Shown here piece by piece: positions 19,046 through 28,479 of a stretch of DNA of 64,000 nt (positions within the stretch are counted from its first letter, which is position 1; every line of letters starts with the position of its first letter). The translations under genes were made by a program, and so were the position numbers. Below the pieces are notes generated by a model, which searched no databases, had not been told where the DNA came from, and saw only the letters and a list, made by a program, of their open reading frames with translations. Origin of the DNA: Bacteroidales bacterium (GTDB taxonomy: Bacteria > Bacteroidota > Bacteroidia > Bacteroidales > Muribaculaceae); assembly GCA_004557565.1 (NCBI GenBank), contig SFGS01000001.1, forward strand, positions 1-64,000, in the 5' to 3' direction.

Positions 19046-20194
19046 TTACTTGATTAATGATGAGGCATAGGCACGCGCTTCGGCATTGCTATTCACATAG
19101 TCGTCGTATGCAGGGGTTTCCACGAATGGAGCCCAAGCGAGTGTCTGCTCAATGATTTTATAGATGTCTGTAAATTTTATTTGATTGTTAAGGAAAGCAG
19201 CCACGGCAATCTCGTTGGCGGCATTCACCACACAGGCTGCGTTACCACCACGGTCGGCGGCTTCGTAGGCAGTGTTCAAGAGCGGGAATTTCTCAAAGTC
19301 GGGAAGTTCGAACGTAAGGTTGCAGTAGTCTGCCACTGTCATTTTCTTGCAGTTCGAAGCCAGTCGGCCAGGCAATCCCAATGCGTAGCGGATTGGCAAG
19401 CGCATGTCGGGCAATCCCAGTTGCGCTTTCACCGAACCGTCTTTAAATTCCACCATAGAGTGAACGATTGACTGGGGGTGCACCACTATTTCAATATCGC
19501 GCTGCGACACGTTGTAGAGCCACTTCGCCTCTATCATTTCAAAGCCCTTGTTCATCATCGAAGCAGAGTCGATGGTGATTTTGGCTCCCATACTCCAGTT
19601 GGGGTGCTTCAGCGCGTCGGCGGCTGTCACATACTCCAACTGCTCTTTCGAGAAAGTGCGGAACGGACCGCCTGATGCTGTGAGAATCAGTTTGTTGATA
19701 TCTTGATGGCGTTCGCCCACCAGACATTGATAGAATGCACCATGCTCCGAATCCACAGGGTAAAGCACCGATTTTGAGGTGGCAAGCAAGCGTGTGATCA
19801 GGTCGCCAGCCACCACAAGGGTTTCCTTATTTGCCAAGGCTATTTTCTTGCCTGCGCCAATGGCTTTGATGGTAGGAGCCAGTCCACTATACCCCACCAT
19901 TGCCGTCACCACCGTGTCGATTTCTGGGGCTGTCACACAATCTGCCACAGCTTGGTCGCCAGCCTGCACTTCAATGTCGGTGTCGGCCAAAGCAGTTTTC
20001 ACTTTATCGTATAGAGCCTCGTTGGCAATCACCACCGTGTGAGGGCGGTACTTCAGGGCTTGCTCAATAAGCAAGTCTGCACTATTGTTTGCCACCAGCA
20101 CCCACGCCTTAAATAGGTCGGGATATTCACTCACTATATCGAGCGTTTGTCGCCCGATAGAGCCTGTGCTGCCCATAATGGCTATATTTCTCAT
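19046..20194 (-). CDS. dxr: 1-deoxy-D-xylulose-5-phosphate reductoisomerase
   Basis: 382 residues from the ATG at 20194 (MRNIAIMGSTGSIGRQT). The frame is open to an earlier ATG at 20224, but a promoter box (20229-20236) would start transcription near 20222, beyond that codon, and known Dxr proteins begin at the NADPH-binding GSTGSIG motif, so the internal start is preferred. Other motifs are NKETLVVAG, SEHGAFYQC and SASGGPFR, with the metal and substrate site in DSASMMNKGFEMIEA. It makes MEP in isoprenoid synthesis. First gene of the operon with rseP. Confidence 0.94.
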   Translation of the reverse strand: MRNIAIMGSTGSIGRQTLDIVSEYPDLFKAWVLVANNSADLLIEQALKYRPHTVVIANEALYDKVKTALADTDIEVQAGDQAVADCVTAPEIDTVVTAMVGYSGLAPTIKAIGAGKKIALANKETLVVAGDLITRLLATSKSVLYPVDSEHGAFYQCLVGERHQDINKLILTASGGPFRTFSKEQLEYVTAADALKHPNWSMGAKITIDSASMMNKGFEMIEAKWLYNVSQRDIEIVVHPQSIVHSMVEFKDGSVKAQLGLPDMRLPIRYALGLPGRLASNCKKMTVADYCNLTFELPDFEKFPLLNTAYEAADRGGNAACVVNAANEIAVAAFLNNQIKFTDIYKIIEQTLAWAPFVETPAYDDYVNSNAEARAYASSLIK

Positions 20195-20228
20195 ATCTTT
20201 CACTGAAAAATCCGTTTTATTCAATTTA

Positions 20229-20236
20229 CAAAGATA
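20229..20236 (-). promoter_or_regulatory. Promoter -7 box of dxr operon
   Basis: TATCTTTG on the minus strand. Its position makes the ATG at 20224 too close to be a start and supports 20194 instead. Confidence 0.6.
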
Positions 20237-20326
20237 ATGCTTTGCCGTCGCATATTAAAATGAAAAAAACAACATTTTCAAAACAAATGCTGTTTTCTTC
20301 CACTTTTTATGAAATTTTATAGGCGG

Positions 20327-21103
20327 TTATTCTGTGCGTACTATTAGTGTGTCGTAGGCGAAGTGTACGTTAGGTGGCAGATGGGATTCGGCTTGGTAGT
20401 GGTAGCCGATGCCGTGGCACATGTGTGTGAAATATGTGACTTGTGGAGAAATCTGACTCACCACCTCAAGGGCTTGCTCTACAGTCATGTGGCTGTGGTG
20501 AGGACGATGGCGGAGCGCATTGATTACGAGCAGCGGAATGCCCTTCAACTTCTCTATTTCCTCTGGTGAGATATATGAGCAGTCGGTGATATAGGCAAGT
20601 GGCCCGATACGGTAGCCATTGATGAGTAGTTTGTCGTGCATCACAGGGATTGGCGTAACTTCCACATTTCCAACCATAAAAGGATTGTTGTCAATATCCA
20701 CTAAATCAAGTCGTGGCACGCCCGGATAAGGATGCTTTGTAAAGCAGTATGGCAAATTGGTGCGCAACTGTTGGTTTACTTCCGGCCTTGCGTAAATGGG
20801 GAAAATATGGTTGAAACTGTAAGGCCGCAAGTCGTCGATGCCAGCCACGTGGTCGTAATGAATATGGGTCAAGAGCAGAGCGTCGAGATTGTCTGATGAC
20901 GCTCGCAAAATTTGCTGTCGGAAATCTGGACCGCAGTCAATGAGAATGTTCATGCCCTTATAGCGCACAATGGCGGAAGCCCGCAGTCGTTTGTCTTTCT
21001 TGTCTTTTGACCGGCACACTTTGCAGTGGCAACCAATGGAAGGAACCCCCGTAGAGGTTCCTGTTCCGAGAAATTCTATTTCAAGTTCTGAATTGTAGCT
21101 CAT
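20327..21103 (-). CDS. MBL-fold hydrolase (PhnP-like)
   Basis: 258 residues. The metal site THIHYDHVAGIDDLRPY (about 79-95) is typical of PhnP/YycJ-type phosphodiesterases. N-terminal CHCKVCRSKDKKDKR holds two closely spaced cysteines plus His, as in PhnP, where they bind a structural zinc. C-terminal THMCHGIGYHYQ supplies further ligands. The natural substrate is unknown. Its start overlaps the lipoprotein stop by four bases (ATGA), so the two are translationally coupled. Confidence 0.85.
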   Translation of the reverse strand: MSYNSELEIEFLGTGTSTGVPSIGCHCKVCRSKDKKDKRLRASAIVRYKGMNILIDCGPDFRQQILRASSDNLDALLLTHIHYDHVAGIDDLRPYSFNHIFPIYARPEVNQQLRTNLPYCFTKHPYPGVPRLDLVDIDNNPFMVGNVEVTPIPVMHDKLLINGYRIGPLAYITDCSYISPEEIEKLKGIPLLVINALRHRPHHSHMTVEQALEVVSQISPQVTYFTHMCHGIGYHYQAESHLPPNVHFAYDTLIVRTE

Positions 21104-22026
21104 CTGAATTGTTTCAAAATTCCGTCTTCAAAATGTAGAAACATGCCCCCGTCGTAATACCAGTATTCGCCCATTCCATCGTGTGATGGGGTGCGTACAA
21201 TCTGTTTTGGCGATCCTTTAGCCATTCGGCACTCCATTTTGTTCATGCCTTCTGCCACCTTGCCTTTGGTGATGAGCAACCAGTTTTCGGGAGAAATCTC
21301 AGGAAATTCGTTGCGAGGATTTTTCAGCGAGAACATAGCGTCGAAATCCCTTGATTGGAGCGATTTCCCGCTTGAAATGCGCAGCATGGCTTGTTCATGT
21401 GTGTCGAGGGTGGTAAACACCACCTTCAGCGGCAGTGCATCGTCACCGGGCAACACGCTGTCCACCTTCACAGCGATATACTGACGGCGGTCAATCATCT
21501 GCTGAGTGCGAACGTCATACCACAATCGGGTGCGAACGTAAAGCGTTTTGCCCACGATTTGATGTGCAACGCTCTTCACCATGTCCTCATCAACCATAAA
21601 TGGCACTTGGAAATTGGGTGAGAGTTCTTGAATCTCTTTGTTGGTGCAATAGCGGTATTCATTCACACCATCGGTGAATTTCAGTGTTACCACTGCCCTA
21701 TTGTCGAGCACACTGCCAGTGACATAGCCTTTGTATGTGAGGCGAGTGCCAGCCAAACGGATTTGGTCGGGAGAGTATTTGTCGGAGTTCTCAAATATTA
21801 GGGAAATGCGGTCGTTGGTAACATAAAACTGCTTGCCTTGCTTCCACGAAGCCACCGAATCAAACTCGATTTTCAGCGACGATTGCACCGATGTGGCGGC
21901 GTAGTAGTCCTCCACCTTCTTCACATCTTTATCAGTCACCTTATCGGTGGTTTCGATGCCTGTACCGCAACCAGTGAGCCACAGCAGCGACATTCCTACC
22001 AATATTTCAATACTTGTTTTGTTCAC
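21100..22026 (-). CDS. Lipoprotein of unknown function
   Basis: 308 residues. The signal peptide ends in lipobox LTGC (MSLLWLTGCGTG). No domain is recognised. The middle is beta-rich (GYVTGSVLDNRAVVTLKF). The C-terminal 50 residues (KMECRMAKGSPKQIV, GEYWYYDGGMFLHFEDG) look like a small repeat of the SmpA/BamE style 'GMsk.eV...G.P' pattern, tentatively. It lies between amylase (8-base gap) and the MBL hydrolase (ATGA overlap). Confidence 0.75.
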   Translation of the reverse strand: MNKTSIEILVGMSLLWLTGCGTGIETTDKVTDKDVKKVEDYYAATSVQSSLKIEFDSVASWKQGKQFYVTNDRISLIFENSDKYSPDQIRLAGTRLTYKGYVTGSVLDNRAVVTLKFTDGVNEYRYCTNKEIQELSPNFQVPFMVDEDMVKSVAHQIVGKTLYVRTRLWYDVRTQQMIDRRQYIAVKVDSVLPGDDALPLKVVFTTLDTHEQAMLRISSGKSLQSRDFDAMFSLKNPRNEFPEISPENWLLITKGKVAEGMNKMECRMAKGSPKQIVRTPSHDGMGEYWYYDGGMFLHFEDGILKQFR

Positions 22027-22034
22027 TATTTTGA

Positions 22035-23459
22035 TTATTTCTTGATGAGGGCGTAGGACGATAATGGAGCGAGAGTGCCAGTAAGCGTGCCTTTCTTCAC
22101 TCTAAACACGGTGCCGTGCACTGCATCGGTGTATTTGCCATTAGGCAGGTTGGTTTTCATGCTTACTGCCACTTCGTTGCCACTCATGTTCACCAGCATT
22201 GCGCCTTTCTTGCCACGGCATACCTCGCCCACTTGTGCATCGGCTGAGTAGAAAAGTGCTTCAGGTTCGCTAGCCATGGCTTTGCGGAATTTGTTGGCGG
22301 CTGCCACTTCGGGGTGGATGAACTGGTCGTTGCCACGTGCACCCACTATGTTGTCGCCCCACACGTTGTCTTTTGTGCTGTTGTTTGGGCGAGAAAAGAA
22401 CAGCGGAGTGCCGAATTGGCGAGCGGCGAGCCATGCCCATGCGGCGCGCACTTGGTCGAGGCTCAAGTCTGCCGATTCGTGTGCGTTGCAGTAAGTGTCG
22501 TGTGATTCCACCCAAGTGACCAGTTTTTTAGGTTCAACTGGGTGAAACCAGTTGCCTGCTTTTGTGGTGTCGAACTTGGCAGCCTTGAGTGCCTCACGCA
22601 TAATGTAACCGTAGTTACTTGCCGTCAGTCCCATGTATTGGGCGTATTCTGTTTCTTTCACATTCTTGTCTTGAAGCACCTCGCCGTAGATGAACAGACT
22701 GTCTTCGGGCAACGCCATGCGAAGTCCTTTCACCGCCTTTCTGCCAGTAGCCACTTCCCAAAAGTCGTTTTCTGGGCTTTTGGGGTCTTTGGGGTCGCTT
22801 GGCAAACCGATGTGCTTGGCTGTGTCGTAGCGGAAACCACGGCAACCGCATTTGAGCAAATCGTTTACATACAGCATATAATAGTGCTGGAAGTCAGGGT
22901 TTTCGGTGTTTACGTCAGGCAGACCACCCATTTGACCTGTGGTGCATTGCAGACGGTCGTTATAGTCTTTGATTTCGTTGAAACCATTGGCGTGGTAGAG
23001 GTTTTCGTGTCCGCCAACGGCAGCATCGAGCGCATCGCTGGTGCGTGTGTCGTCGATAGAAGTGTGGTTGGGGAGCACATCTACAATCACCCTCACGCCA
23101 TATCGCTTCGCCTCGTCGCACATTGCCTTGAAATCGTCGCGAGTACCTAATTGATAATTACCGATTTTCCAGTCGGTGGGCTGGTAATGGTAATACCAAT
23201 ACCCTTTGCCAAACAGTTTGTTGCCACCGCCTTTGTCACCTTTGGTTTCGGTCACACATTGCTGTGCTGGAGATGTCTGCACCATAGTGAACCCAGCATC
23301 GGCAATGCTTTTCATATTCTCACGAATGGTGTTGAAACTCCAACTCCAAGCATGGAGAATCACATCATTGTTGGTTTGAACCTTGGCTTTTGGTTGGGCT
23401 GCCCACGAAGGCATTACCAAAGCACCTGCGCAAAAAGCGGCAAAAATCACACGTTTCAT
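22035..23459 (-). CDS. Exported alpha-amylase (GH13)
   Basis: 474 residues from the ATG at 23459, which begins a signal peptide (MKRVIFAAFCAGALVMPSWA). A longer open frame reaches 23639, but the TATCTTTG box at 23488-23495 supports the shorter form. GH13 regions are visible: DVLPNHTS (region I), GFRYDTAKHI (nucleophile Asp), YGEVLQ (acid/base Glu) and WVESHDT (third Asp). It hydrolyses alpha-1,4-glucans outside the inner membrane. No starch-binding domain or Sus genes adjoin it. Confidence 0.93.
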   Translation of the reverse strand: MKRVIFAAFCAGALVMPSWAAQPKAKVQTNNDVILHAWSWSFNTIRENMKSIADAGFTMVQTSPAQQCVTETKGDKGGGNKLFGKGYWYYHYQPTDWKIGNYQLGTRDDFKAMCDEAKRYGVRVIVDVLPNHTSIDDTRTSDALDAAVGGHENLYHANGFNEIKDYNDRLQCTTGQMGGLPDVNTENPDFQHYYMLYVNDLLKCGCRGFRYDTAKHIGLPSDPKDPKSPENDFWEVATGRKAVKGLRMALPEDSLFIYGEVLQDKNVKETEYAQYMGLTASNYGYIMREALKAAKFDTTKAGNWFHPVEPKKLVTWVESHDTYCNAHESADLSLDQVRAAWAWLAARQFGTPLFFSRPNNSTKDNVWGDNIVGARGNDQFIHPEVAAANKFRKAMASEPEALFYSADAQVGEVCRGKKGAMLVNMSGNEVAVSMKTNLPNGKYTDAVHGTVFRVKKGTLTGTLAPLSSYALIKK

Positions 23460-23487
23460 ATCTTTATTCTTTAATAGTTTTTCACCA

Positions 23488-23495
23488 CAAAGATA
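23488..23495 (-). promoter_or_regulatory. Promoter -7 box of amylase operon
   Basis: TATCTTTG on the minus strand, 29 bases upstream of the signal-peptide ATG at 23459. Confidence 0.6.
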
Positions 23496-23627
23496 ACAAA
23501 TTTTCCATACCCATTCACTCCACTCCTCATTTTTTAACATCCTCTCACCTATGTATTCAGCAGACGTGATTACGAATGTTCGTATTGTTTGCTTAATTGG
23601 TGGGTTATTTGAAAGACGGAGTGAAAA

Positions 23628-23663
23628 AAAAAGAGGCACTCTGAATGATGAGTGCCTCTTTTT
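23628..23663 (-). terminator. serA terminator
   Basis: Thirteen-base arms (23628-23640, 23651-23663; core AGAGGCACT/AGTGCCTCT), with A and T runs that suit termination in either direction. It follows the serA stop by 19 bases. Confidence 0.85.
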
Positions 23664-23681
23664 TATAGTATTGGAGTTGGA

Positions 23682-24599
23682 TTATTTGTTTACTTGGAAA
23701 CGGTTCCAGCCGTCTTTGAGGTGCATAGCCACTTGGTTGGCGGCTGCAAGACCAGCGTTGATGTTGGCTTCAGCAGTTTGTGCGCCCATCTTCTTAGGAG
23801 TGAAGAATACACGTTCTGGATATTTTTCTTCAAGTTCGGCAGCGATGTCGGGTTTCACGTCGGCTACGTAGCGAACGTCTTCACGAGCTGCGAGTGCTTC
23901 AGCGAGGCTTTCCTCGTCGATTACTTCCTTGCGGGCAGTGTTGATGAGCACACCGTTCTTTGGCATCAGTTCGATGAGGGCCTTGCCTACAGATTTCTTG
24001 GTCTGTGGAGTTGCAGGAATGTGGAGACTTACATATTGGTTGTTTTGGTAAAGTTCTTCCACGCTGTGAACAGGAGTGATGCCATCAGCGAGCATATCTT
24101 CGTCTTTCACCCAAGGGTCGAGAGCACTAACCTTCATGCCAAAGCCTTTGGCGATGCGTGCCACGTTGCGACCTACTTGACCGTAAGCGTGAATACCGAG
24201 AGTCTTGTCTTTCAGTTCTGTGCCGCTTGTGCCGTTGTAGCGATTACGAACCAAAGTAACGAGCATACCAAATACCAATTCAGCAACGGCGTTGCTGTTT
24301 TGGCCAGGGGTGTTCATCACGCAAATGCCGTGAGCGGTAGCTTCAGCGAGGTCGATGTTGTCGTAACCAGCACCAGCTCTAACCACCACCTTCAATTCCT
24401 TGGCAGCGTCCATCACTTCCTTGTCGACGATGTCGCTTCTCACAATAAGACCAGCACAATCTGCAATTGCATTAATCATGTCTTCTTTTGTGCCTTTTTC
24501 TACGAGCACCATTTCATGACCAGCTGCTTCGAGTACTTCCTTGATGCCTTTAACTGCCACGGGGGCGAATGGCTTGCTTGTTGCAACTAAAACTTTCAT
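23682..24599 (-). CDS. serA: D-3-phosphoglycerate dehydrogenase (short form)
   Basis: 305 residues; the NAD-dependent 2-hydroxyacid dehydrogenase fold without a C-terminal ACT domain, so no serine feedback site is visible. Motifs are RAGAGYDNID (about 94), GIHAYGQVGRNVARI (NAD loop), NTARKEVIDEESL (after the substrate Arg) and ADVKPD. First committed step of serine synthesis. It lies downstream of serC, the next enzyme, with a 143-base gap in which no gene was seen. Confidence 0.92.
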   Translation of the reverse strand: MKVLVATSKPFAPVAVKGIKEVLEAAGHEMVLVEKGTKEDMINAIADCAGLIVRSDIVDKEVMDAAKELKVVVRAGAGYDNIDLAEATAHGICVMNTPGQNSNAVAELVFGMLVTLVRNRYNGTSGTELKDKTLGIHAYGQVGRNVARIAKGFGMKVSALDPWVKDEDMLADGITPVHSVEELYQNNQYVSLHIPATPQTKKSVGKALIELMPKNGVLINTARKEVIDEESLAEALAAREDVRYVADVKPDIAAELEEKYPERVFFTPKKMGAQTAEANINAGLAAANQVAMHLKDGWNRFQVNK

Positions 24600-24742
24600 A
24601 GTCGTGTAATCGTTTTTTAATGTTTATGTTAGCGAAATAGTAGAAGCCCTCAATTTGGAGAAACTTTATATTATATATAATGTGTCACCATTTTGAGGGG
24701 CGGATGCGAAACAATCGTATCCCTACTTTTTCGTGGTTTATT

Positions 24743-25807
24743 TTATTTGTTTTCGAATTCCTTCATTGCTTCAACAAGCACCTTCACACTTTCGAGTGGG
24801 AGTGCGTTGTAGAGAGATGCGCGGAAACCGCCTACTGAACGATGGCCCTTGATGCCAACGATACCCTTAGTGCTGGCAAAGTCGATGAAGTCTTTTTCGA
24901 GTTCCTTATATTCTGGCTTCATTACGAAGCAAACGTTCATGATTGAACGGCTGTCTTCTCTAACTGTGCCAACGAACATCTTGCTTGAGTCGATTGCGTC
25001 GTAAAGAACAGCAGCCTTTTCTTCGTCCATCTTCTGGAGCACCTTCACGCCACCGAGTGATTTATACCACTTCAAGGTCTGGAGTGCACTGTAGATTGGG
25101 AGCACTGGAGGGGTGTTGAACATTGAACCCTTCTTGATGTGGGTTTCGTAGTTGAGCATTGTTGGGATTTTGCGGTCAACCTTGCCGAGAGCGTCGGTTC
25201 TGACGATAGCGAAAGTCACACCAGCAGGAGAAACGTTCTTCTGTGCGCCACCATAGATGATATCGTATTTTGAAACGTCGATAGGACGAGAGAAAATGTC
25301 ACTTGACATATCAGCCACCATGCGAACAGGCACATCAGGATCGGTGCGAAGTTCGGTACCGTAGATGGTGTTGTTGGTGGTAATGTGGAGGTAATCTACA
25401 TCGGTAGGCACATTTTCAATCTTTGGATAGTAGGTGTAGTTTGCTTCTTCGCTTGAGGCCAAAACATCAACTTCGCCAAACAATTTAGCTTCCTTGATAG
25501 CTTTGTGAGCCCATGTGCCAGAATCAATGTAAGCGGCTTTAGTTTTCAACAAGTTGTATGGCACCATGCAGAATTGAGTGCTTGCACCACCACCCACGAA
25601 GATCACTTCGTAGCCTTCAGGAATGTCGAGCAACTCTTTGAAGAGGGCTTGGACTTCGTCCATCACTGCAACAAATTCTTTACTGCGGTGAGAAATTTCA
25701 AGAATTGAAAGTCCAGTACCTGCGAAATCACGAATAGCTTCAATGGTGTTGTCAATAGTGTATTGACTCATGATTGAAGGACCTGCATAAAAATTGTGCT
25801 TCTTCAT
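24743..25807 (-). CDS. serC: Phosphoserine aminotransferase
   Basis: 354 residues. N-terminal [10 protein letters not shown] and SHRSKEF are typical of SerC. The PLP lysine lies in [14 protein letters not shown] (about 197). C-terminal [15 protein letters not shown] completes the phosphate site. It converts 3-phosphohydroxypyruvate to phosphoserine. Minus-strand TAAATTTG box at 25871-25878 lies 64 bases upstream. Confidence 0.96.
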   Translation of the reverse strand: MKKHNFYAGPSIMSQYTIDNTIEAIRDFAGTGLSILEISHRSKEFVAVMDEVQALFKELLDIPEGYEVIFVGGGASTQFCMVPYNLLKTKAAYIDSGTWAHKAIKEAKLFGEVDVLASSEEANYTYYPKIENVPTDVDYLHITTNNTIYGTELRTDPDVPVRMVADMSSDIFSRPIDVSKYDIIYGGAQKNVSPAGVTFAIVRTDALGKVDRKIPTMLNYETHIKKGSMFNTPPVLPIYSALQTLKWYKSLGGVKVLQKMDEEKAAVLYDAIDSSKMFVGTVREDSRSIMNVCFVMKPEYKELEKDFIDFASTKGIVGIKGHRSVGGFRASLYNALPLESVKVLVEAMKEFENK

Positions 25808-25870
25808 AACTCTAATTATGTTTAAGTTTTGATGTTGATAATATTTTTTGTCGTTTTGTCATGCGACACA

Positions 25871-25878
25871 CAAATTTA
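25871..25878 (-). promoter_or_regulatory. Promoter -7 box of serC
   Basis: TAAATTTG on the minus strand, in the divergent region shared with the cvfB-like gene. Confidence 0.55.
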
Positions 25879-25967
25879 GGCATTTTTTTTGATTAAAAAA
25901 GAGAAAAGTCATCAGAAATTAGTGTATTTTGTTAGAAATTTGATTTTTAACATAAATAAACACACTA

Positions 25968-25999
25968 TTTGTGGATTTAATGGGAAATGTATAACTTTG
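25968..25999 (+). promoter_or_regulatory. Promoter of the cvfB-like operon
   Basis: TTTG at 25968-25971 and TAACTTTG at 25992-25999 with 20-base spacing, the full Bacteroidetes -33/-7 arrangement. It implies a leader of roughly 100 bases before the start at 26104. Confidence 0.65.
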
Positions 26000-26103
26000 C
26001 AATGCAAAAAAATGTTTTGATTTTGTTTTGTGAATGGCATAAAACAATCTTAAAAAAGGTGTGATTTCAGTAAAAATATCAACCCCAATTATAGCAAACC
26101 ATA

Positions 26104-26937
26104 ATGATAGAAATTGGCAAATATAATGATTTAAGAGTCAACCGTTTCGTTGATTTTGGACTATATCTTATCGACGATGAGGCAAACGAAGTGCTGCTTC
26201 CTAAACGCTACCTCACAGGCGAAGAACAGATTGACGACATGCTCCACGTGTTTGTGTATAACGATTCGGAAAACCGCCCTGTGGCAACCACCGAAACACC
26301 TTATGCCGTGGTGGGCAATTTTGCTTTGATGCGCGTGAATCAGGTGAACCAGGTGGGTGCTTTCCTCGATTGGGGGTTGGTGAACAAGGAATTGTTGGTG
26401 CCATTCCGTGAGCAGCGTGTGCGTATGCAAGCTGGTCGCAGCTATATAGTATATGTGTATATCGACGATGCCACAAAACGCATAGTGGCTTCTGCCAAAC
26501 TCAACAAATTCCTCGACAACAAGATGCCACGCTTCTACCATCGCCAAAAGGTGAATGTGCTGGTGGTGCAGCGTACAGAGCTGGGCTATAAGGTGATTGT
26601 GGATAACTTGTTTTGGGGACTTCTTTACAGCAATGAGATATATGGCGACATCAATATTGGCGACCGTCGCACAGGTTTTATCAAGCAAGTGCGCGACGAT
26701 GGAAAGATAGATGTGACGCTCGAAAAGATAGAAAAAGTGCGTGTCGATGACCTTGGCGAAGTGATAGAAAACTATCTTAAAAAGCACGGTGGCGAAATGG
26801 CACTCAACGACAAGAGCGACCCAAAAGACATCATGGACACCTTTAACTGCTCAAAAAAGGACTTCAAGAAGGCTTTAGGATTGCTTTACAAGCAGAAGAA
26901 AGTGACTTTGGGCGAGACTACCAAACTCGTGAAATAG
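26104..26937 (+). CDS. CvfB/YitL-type S1 RNA-binding protein
   Basis: 277 residues. Tandem S1-like OB folds are visible: GLYLIDDEANEVLLPKRYL, GAFLDWGLVNKELLVPFREQ, then GLLYSNEIYGDINIGDRRTGFIKQVR. A C-terminal winged-helix region (DIMDTFNCSKKDFKKALGLLYKQKKV) follows. This is the CvfB layout, an RNA-binding regulator in Gram-positives. Function here is unproven. First of three plus-strand genes; 10-base gap to the next. Confidence 0.88.
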   Translation: MIEIGKYNDLRVNRFVDFGLYLIDDEANEVLLPKRYLTGEEQIDDMLHVFVYNDSENRPVATTETPYAVVGNFALMRVNQVNQVGAFLDWGLVNKELLVPFREQRVRMQAGRSYIVYVYIDDATKRIVASAKLNKFLDNKMPRFYHRQKVNVLVVQRTELGYKVIVDNLFWGLLYSNEIYGDINIGDRRTGFIKQVRDDGKIDVTLEKIEKVRVDDLGEVIENYLKKHGGEMALNDKSDPKDIMDTFNCSKKDFKKALGLLYKQKKVTLGETTKLVK

Positions 26938-26947
26938 CGACTCTCGT

Positions 26948-27412
26948 ATGGACGCATTTGTTGACTTTTTCGTGCAATGGGGCTATTGGGGGCTTTTTGT
27001 GGGCTCGTTTATAGCAGGAAGCGTGATACCATTGAGCTCTGAGGCGATATTGGTGGTGTGCGTAGGTCCGTTGCATCTCGACCCATGGATTTGCCTTTGG
27101 GCTGCCCTCGCTGGCAATGTGGCTGGTGGAATGACCTGCTACTGGATGGGGCATTTGGGCAAAATGGAATGGATAGAGAAATATTGCCATGTGAAAAAAG
27201 AAAAGTTAGACCGCGCATCGGCGTGGGTACATAAGCGTGGCGCATGGATGGCGTTTTTCGCATTTATTCCCATTTTGGGCAGTGCCATCACGGTGGCTTT
27301 AGGTTTGCTTCGCGCCAATGTTTGGGGCACGGTGGCGGCAATGAGTGTGGGAAAATGGCTTAGATACGCCGCTGTGATTTGGGGAACGGAATTCGTGACT
27401 CAATACTTGTAA
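26948..27412 (+). CDS. YqaA-type small DedA/SNARE-associated membrane protein
   Basis: 154 residues with four or so hydrophobic segments. The pattern GYWGLFVGSFIAGSVIPLSSE at the start and FIPILGSAITVALGLLRANV later matches the short YqaA branch of the DedA superfamily, whose members are linked to lipid transport or envelope homeostasis. The role here is not known. A separate full-length DedA gene lies at 29888-30622. Confidence 0.82.
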   Translation: MDAFVDFFVQWGYWGLFVGSFIAGSVIPLSSEAILVVCVGPLHLDPWICLWAALAGNVAGGMTCYWMGHLGKMEWIEKYCHVKKEKLDRASAWVHKRGAWMAFFAFIPILGSAITVALGLLRANVWGTVAAMSVGKWLRYAAVIWGTEFVTQYL

Positions 27413-27439
27413 TGTCACCTTGCTTCAAGTCGTACTGCC

Positions 27440-28444
27440 ATGGGGAAACTTTCTGATAATATACTTACGGCGCTACAAGAGCGAATCCTCGTTCTTGATG
27501 GCGCAATGGGTACGCTTATTCAAAAGCGCGCGCTGAAAGAGCAAGATTTCGCATCAGGTGTTTTTAAAAATTGGATTGTGCCATTAAAGGGCAACTACGA
27601 CATTCTGAATATCACACGCCCCGATGTGATTGCGGATATACATCAGCAGTATATCGACGCTGGGGCTGACATTATCACGACTAACACTTTCAACAGCAAC
27701 CGTATTTCGCAATCCGATTACCGATGCGAGAAGTTTGCACACCAATTGGCTTATGAGGGTGCGACAATTGCGAAAGATGTGGCTGGTAAATGCTCCGAGC
27801 GCAAAGTGTGGGTGGCTGGAAGCGTTGGATCGATGAACAAAAGTTTGACGATGGACGCTTTTGGCGAAGGTGCTGATTTCACCCTTTTTGCCGATGCCTA
27901 TTACGAACAAGTGAAGGCGCTGATGGAAGGAGGTGTTGACTTGCTGCTATTGGAAACTTGCTACGATGCGCTCAACTGCAAAGCTTCTCTGCACGCCATC
28001 AACCAACTTGAAAAAGAAAAGGAAACTATGGTACCGGTGATGGTGTCGGTTACCGTCAACAACCGTAGTGGCCGCACGTTTACAGGTCAAACGCTTGAGG
28101 AAATATACGCAAGCATTCAGCACTACCCTATCCTGTCGTTTGGTGTGAATTGCTCGTTTGGTGTGGCAAACATGCGCCCGATAATCGAACGAATAGCATC
28201 GCAAATCCCAAAGTATATCAGTTTTTACCCCAACGCAGGACTACCCAACGCCCTGGGCGAATACCACGACACCCCCGATTTCATCGCAAGCCACATCAAG
28301 TCAATGGCAAAAGACGGTCTGCTCAATATCGTTGGCGGCTGCTGCGGCACAACTCCCCAACATATCCAAAAAATCGCCCAATCCATAAAATCCTTACCAC
28401 CCCATACCCCAAGCAACGGTTCATTGGGAAATTTCTGGGAATAG
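27440..28444 (+). CDS. Homocysteine S-methyltransferase module (MetH N-terminal domain only)
   Basis: 334 residues. It matches the homocysteine-binding barrel of MetH: ERILVLDGAMGTLIQ at the start, TNTFNSN, LLETCYDALN, FGVNCSFG, and the zinc pair in VGGCCGTTPQHI near residue 300. MetH proteins continue after this motif into folate-, cobalamin- and SAM-binding modules, but here the frame stops about 30 codons on (SNGSLGNFWE). The tail ends 36 bases before a 570-bp inverted-repeat element. It may be a natural stand-alone module or a truncated gene; the zinc site is intact. Confidence 0.8.
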   Translation: MGKLSDNILTALQERILVLDGAMGTLIQKRALKEQDFASGVFKNWIVPLKGNYDILNITRPDVIADIHQQYIDAGADIITTNTFNSNRISQSDYRCEKFAHQLAYEGATIAKDVAGKCSERKVWVAGSVGSMNKSLTMDAFGEGADFTLFADAYYEQVKALMEGGVDLLLLETCYDALNCKASLHAINQLEKEKETMVPVMVSVTVNNRSGRTFTGQTLEEIYASIQHYPILSFGVNCSFGVANMRPIIERIASQIPKYISFYPNAGLPNALGEYHDTPDFIASHIKSMAKDGLLNIVGGCCGTTPQHIQKIAQSIKSLPPHTPSNGSLGNFWE

Positions 28445-28479
28445 ATTATGCATTGTTGCTGAATCGTGAATGGAATTAA

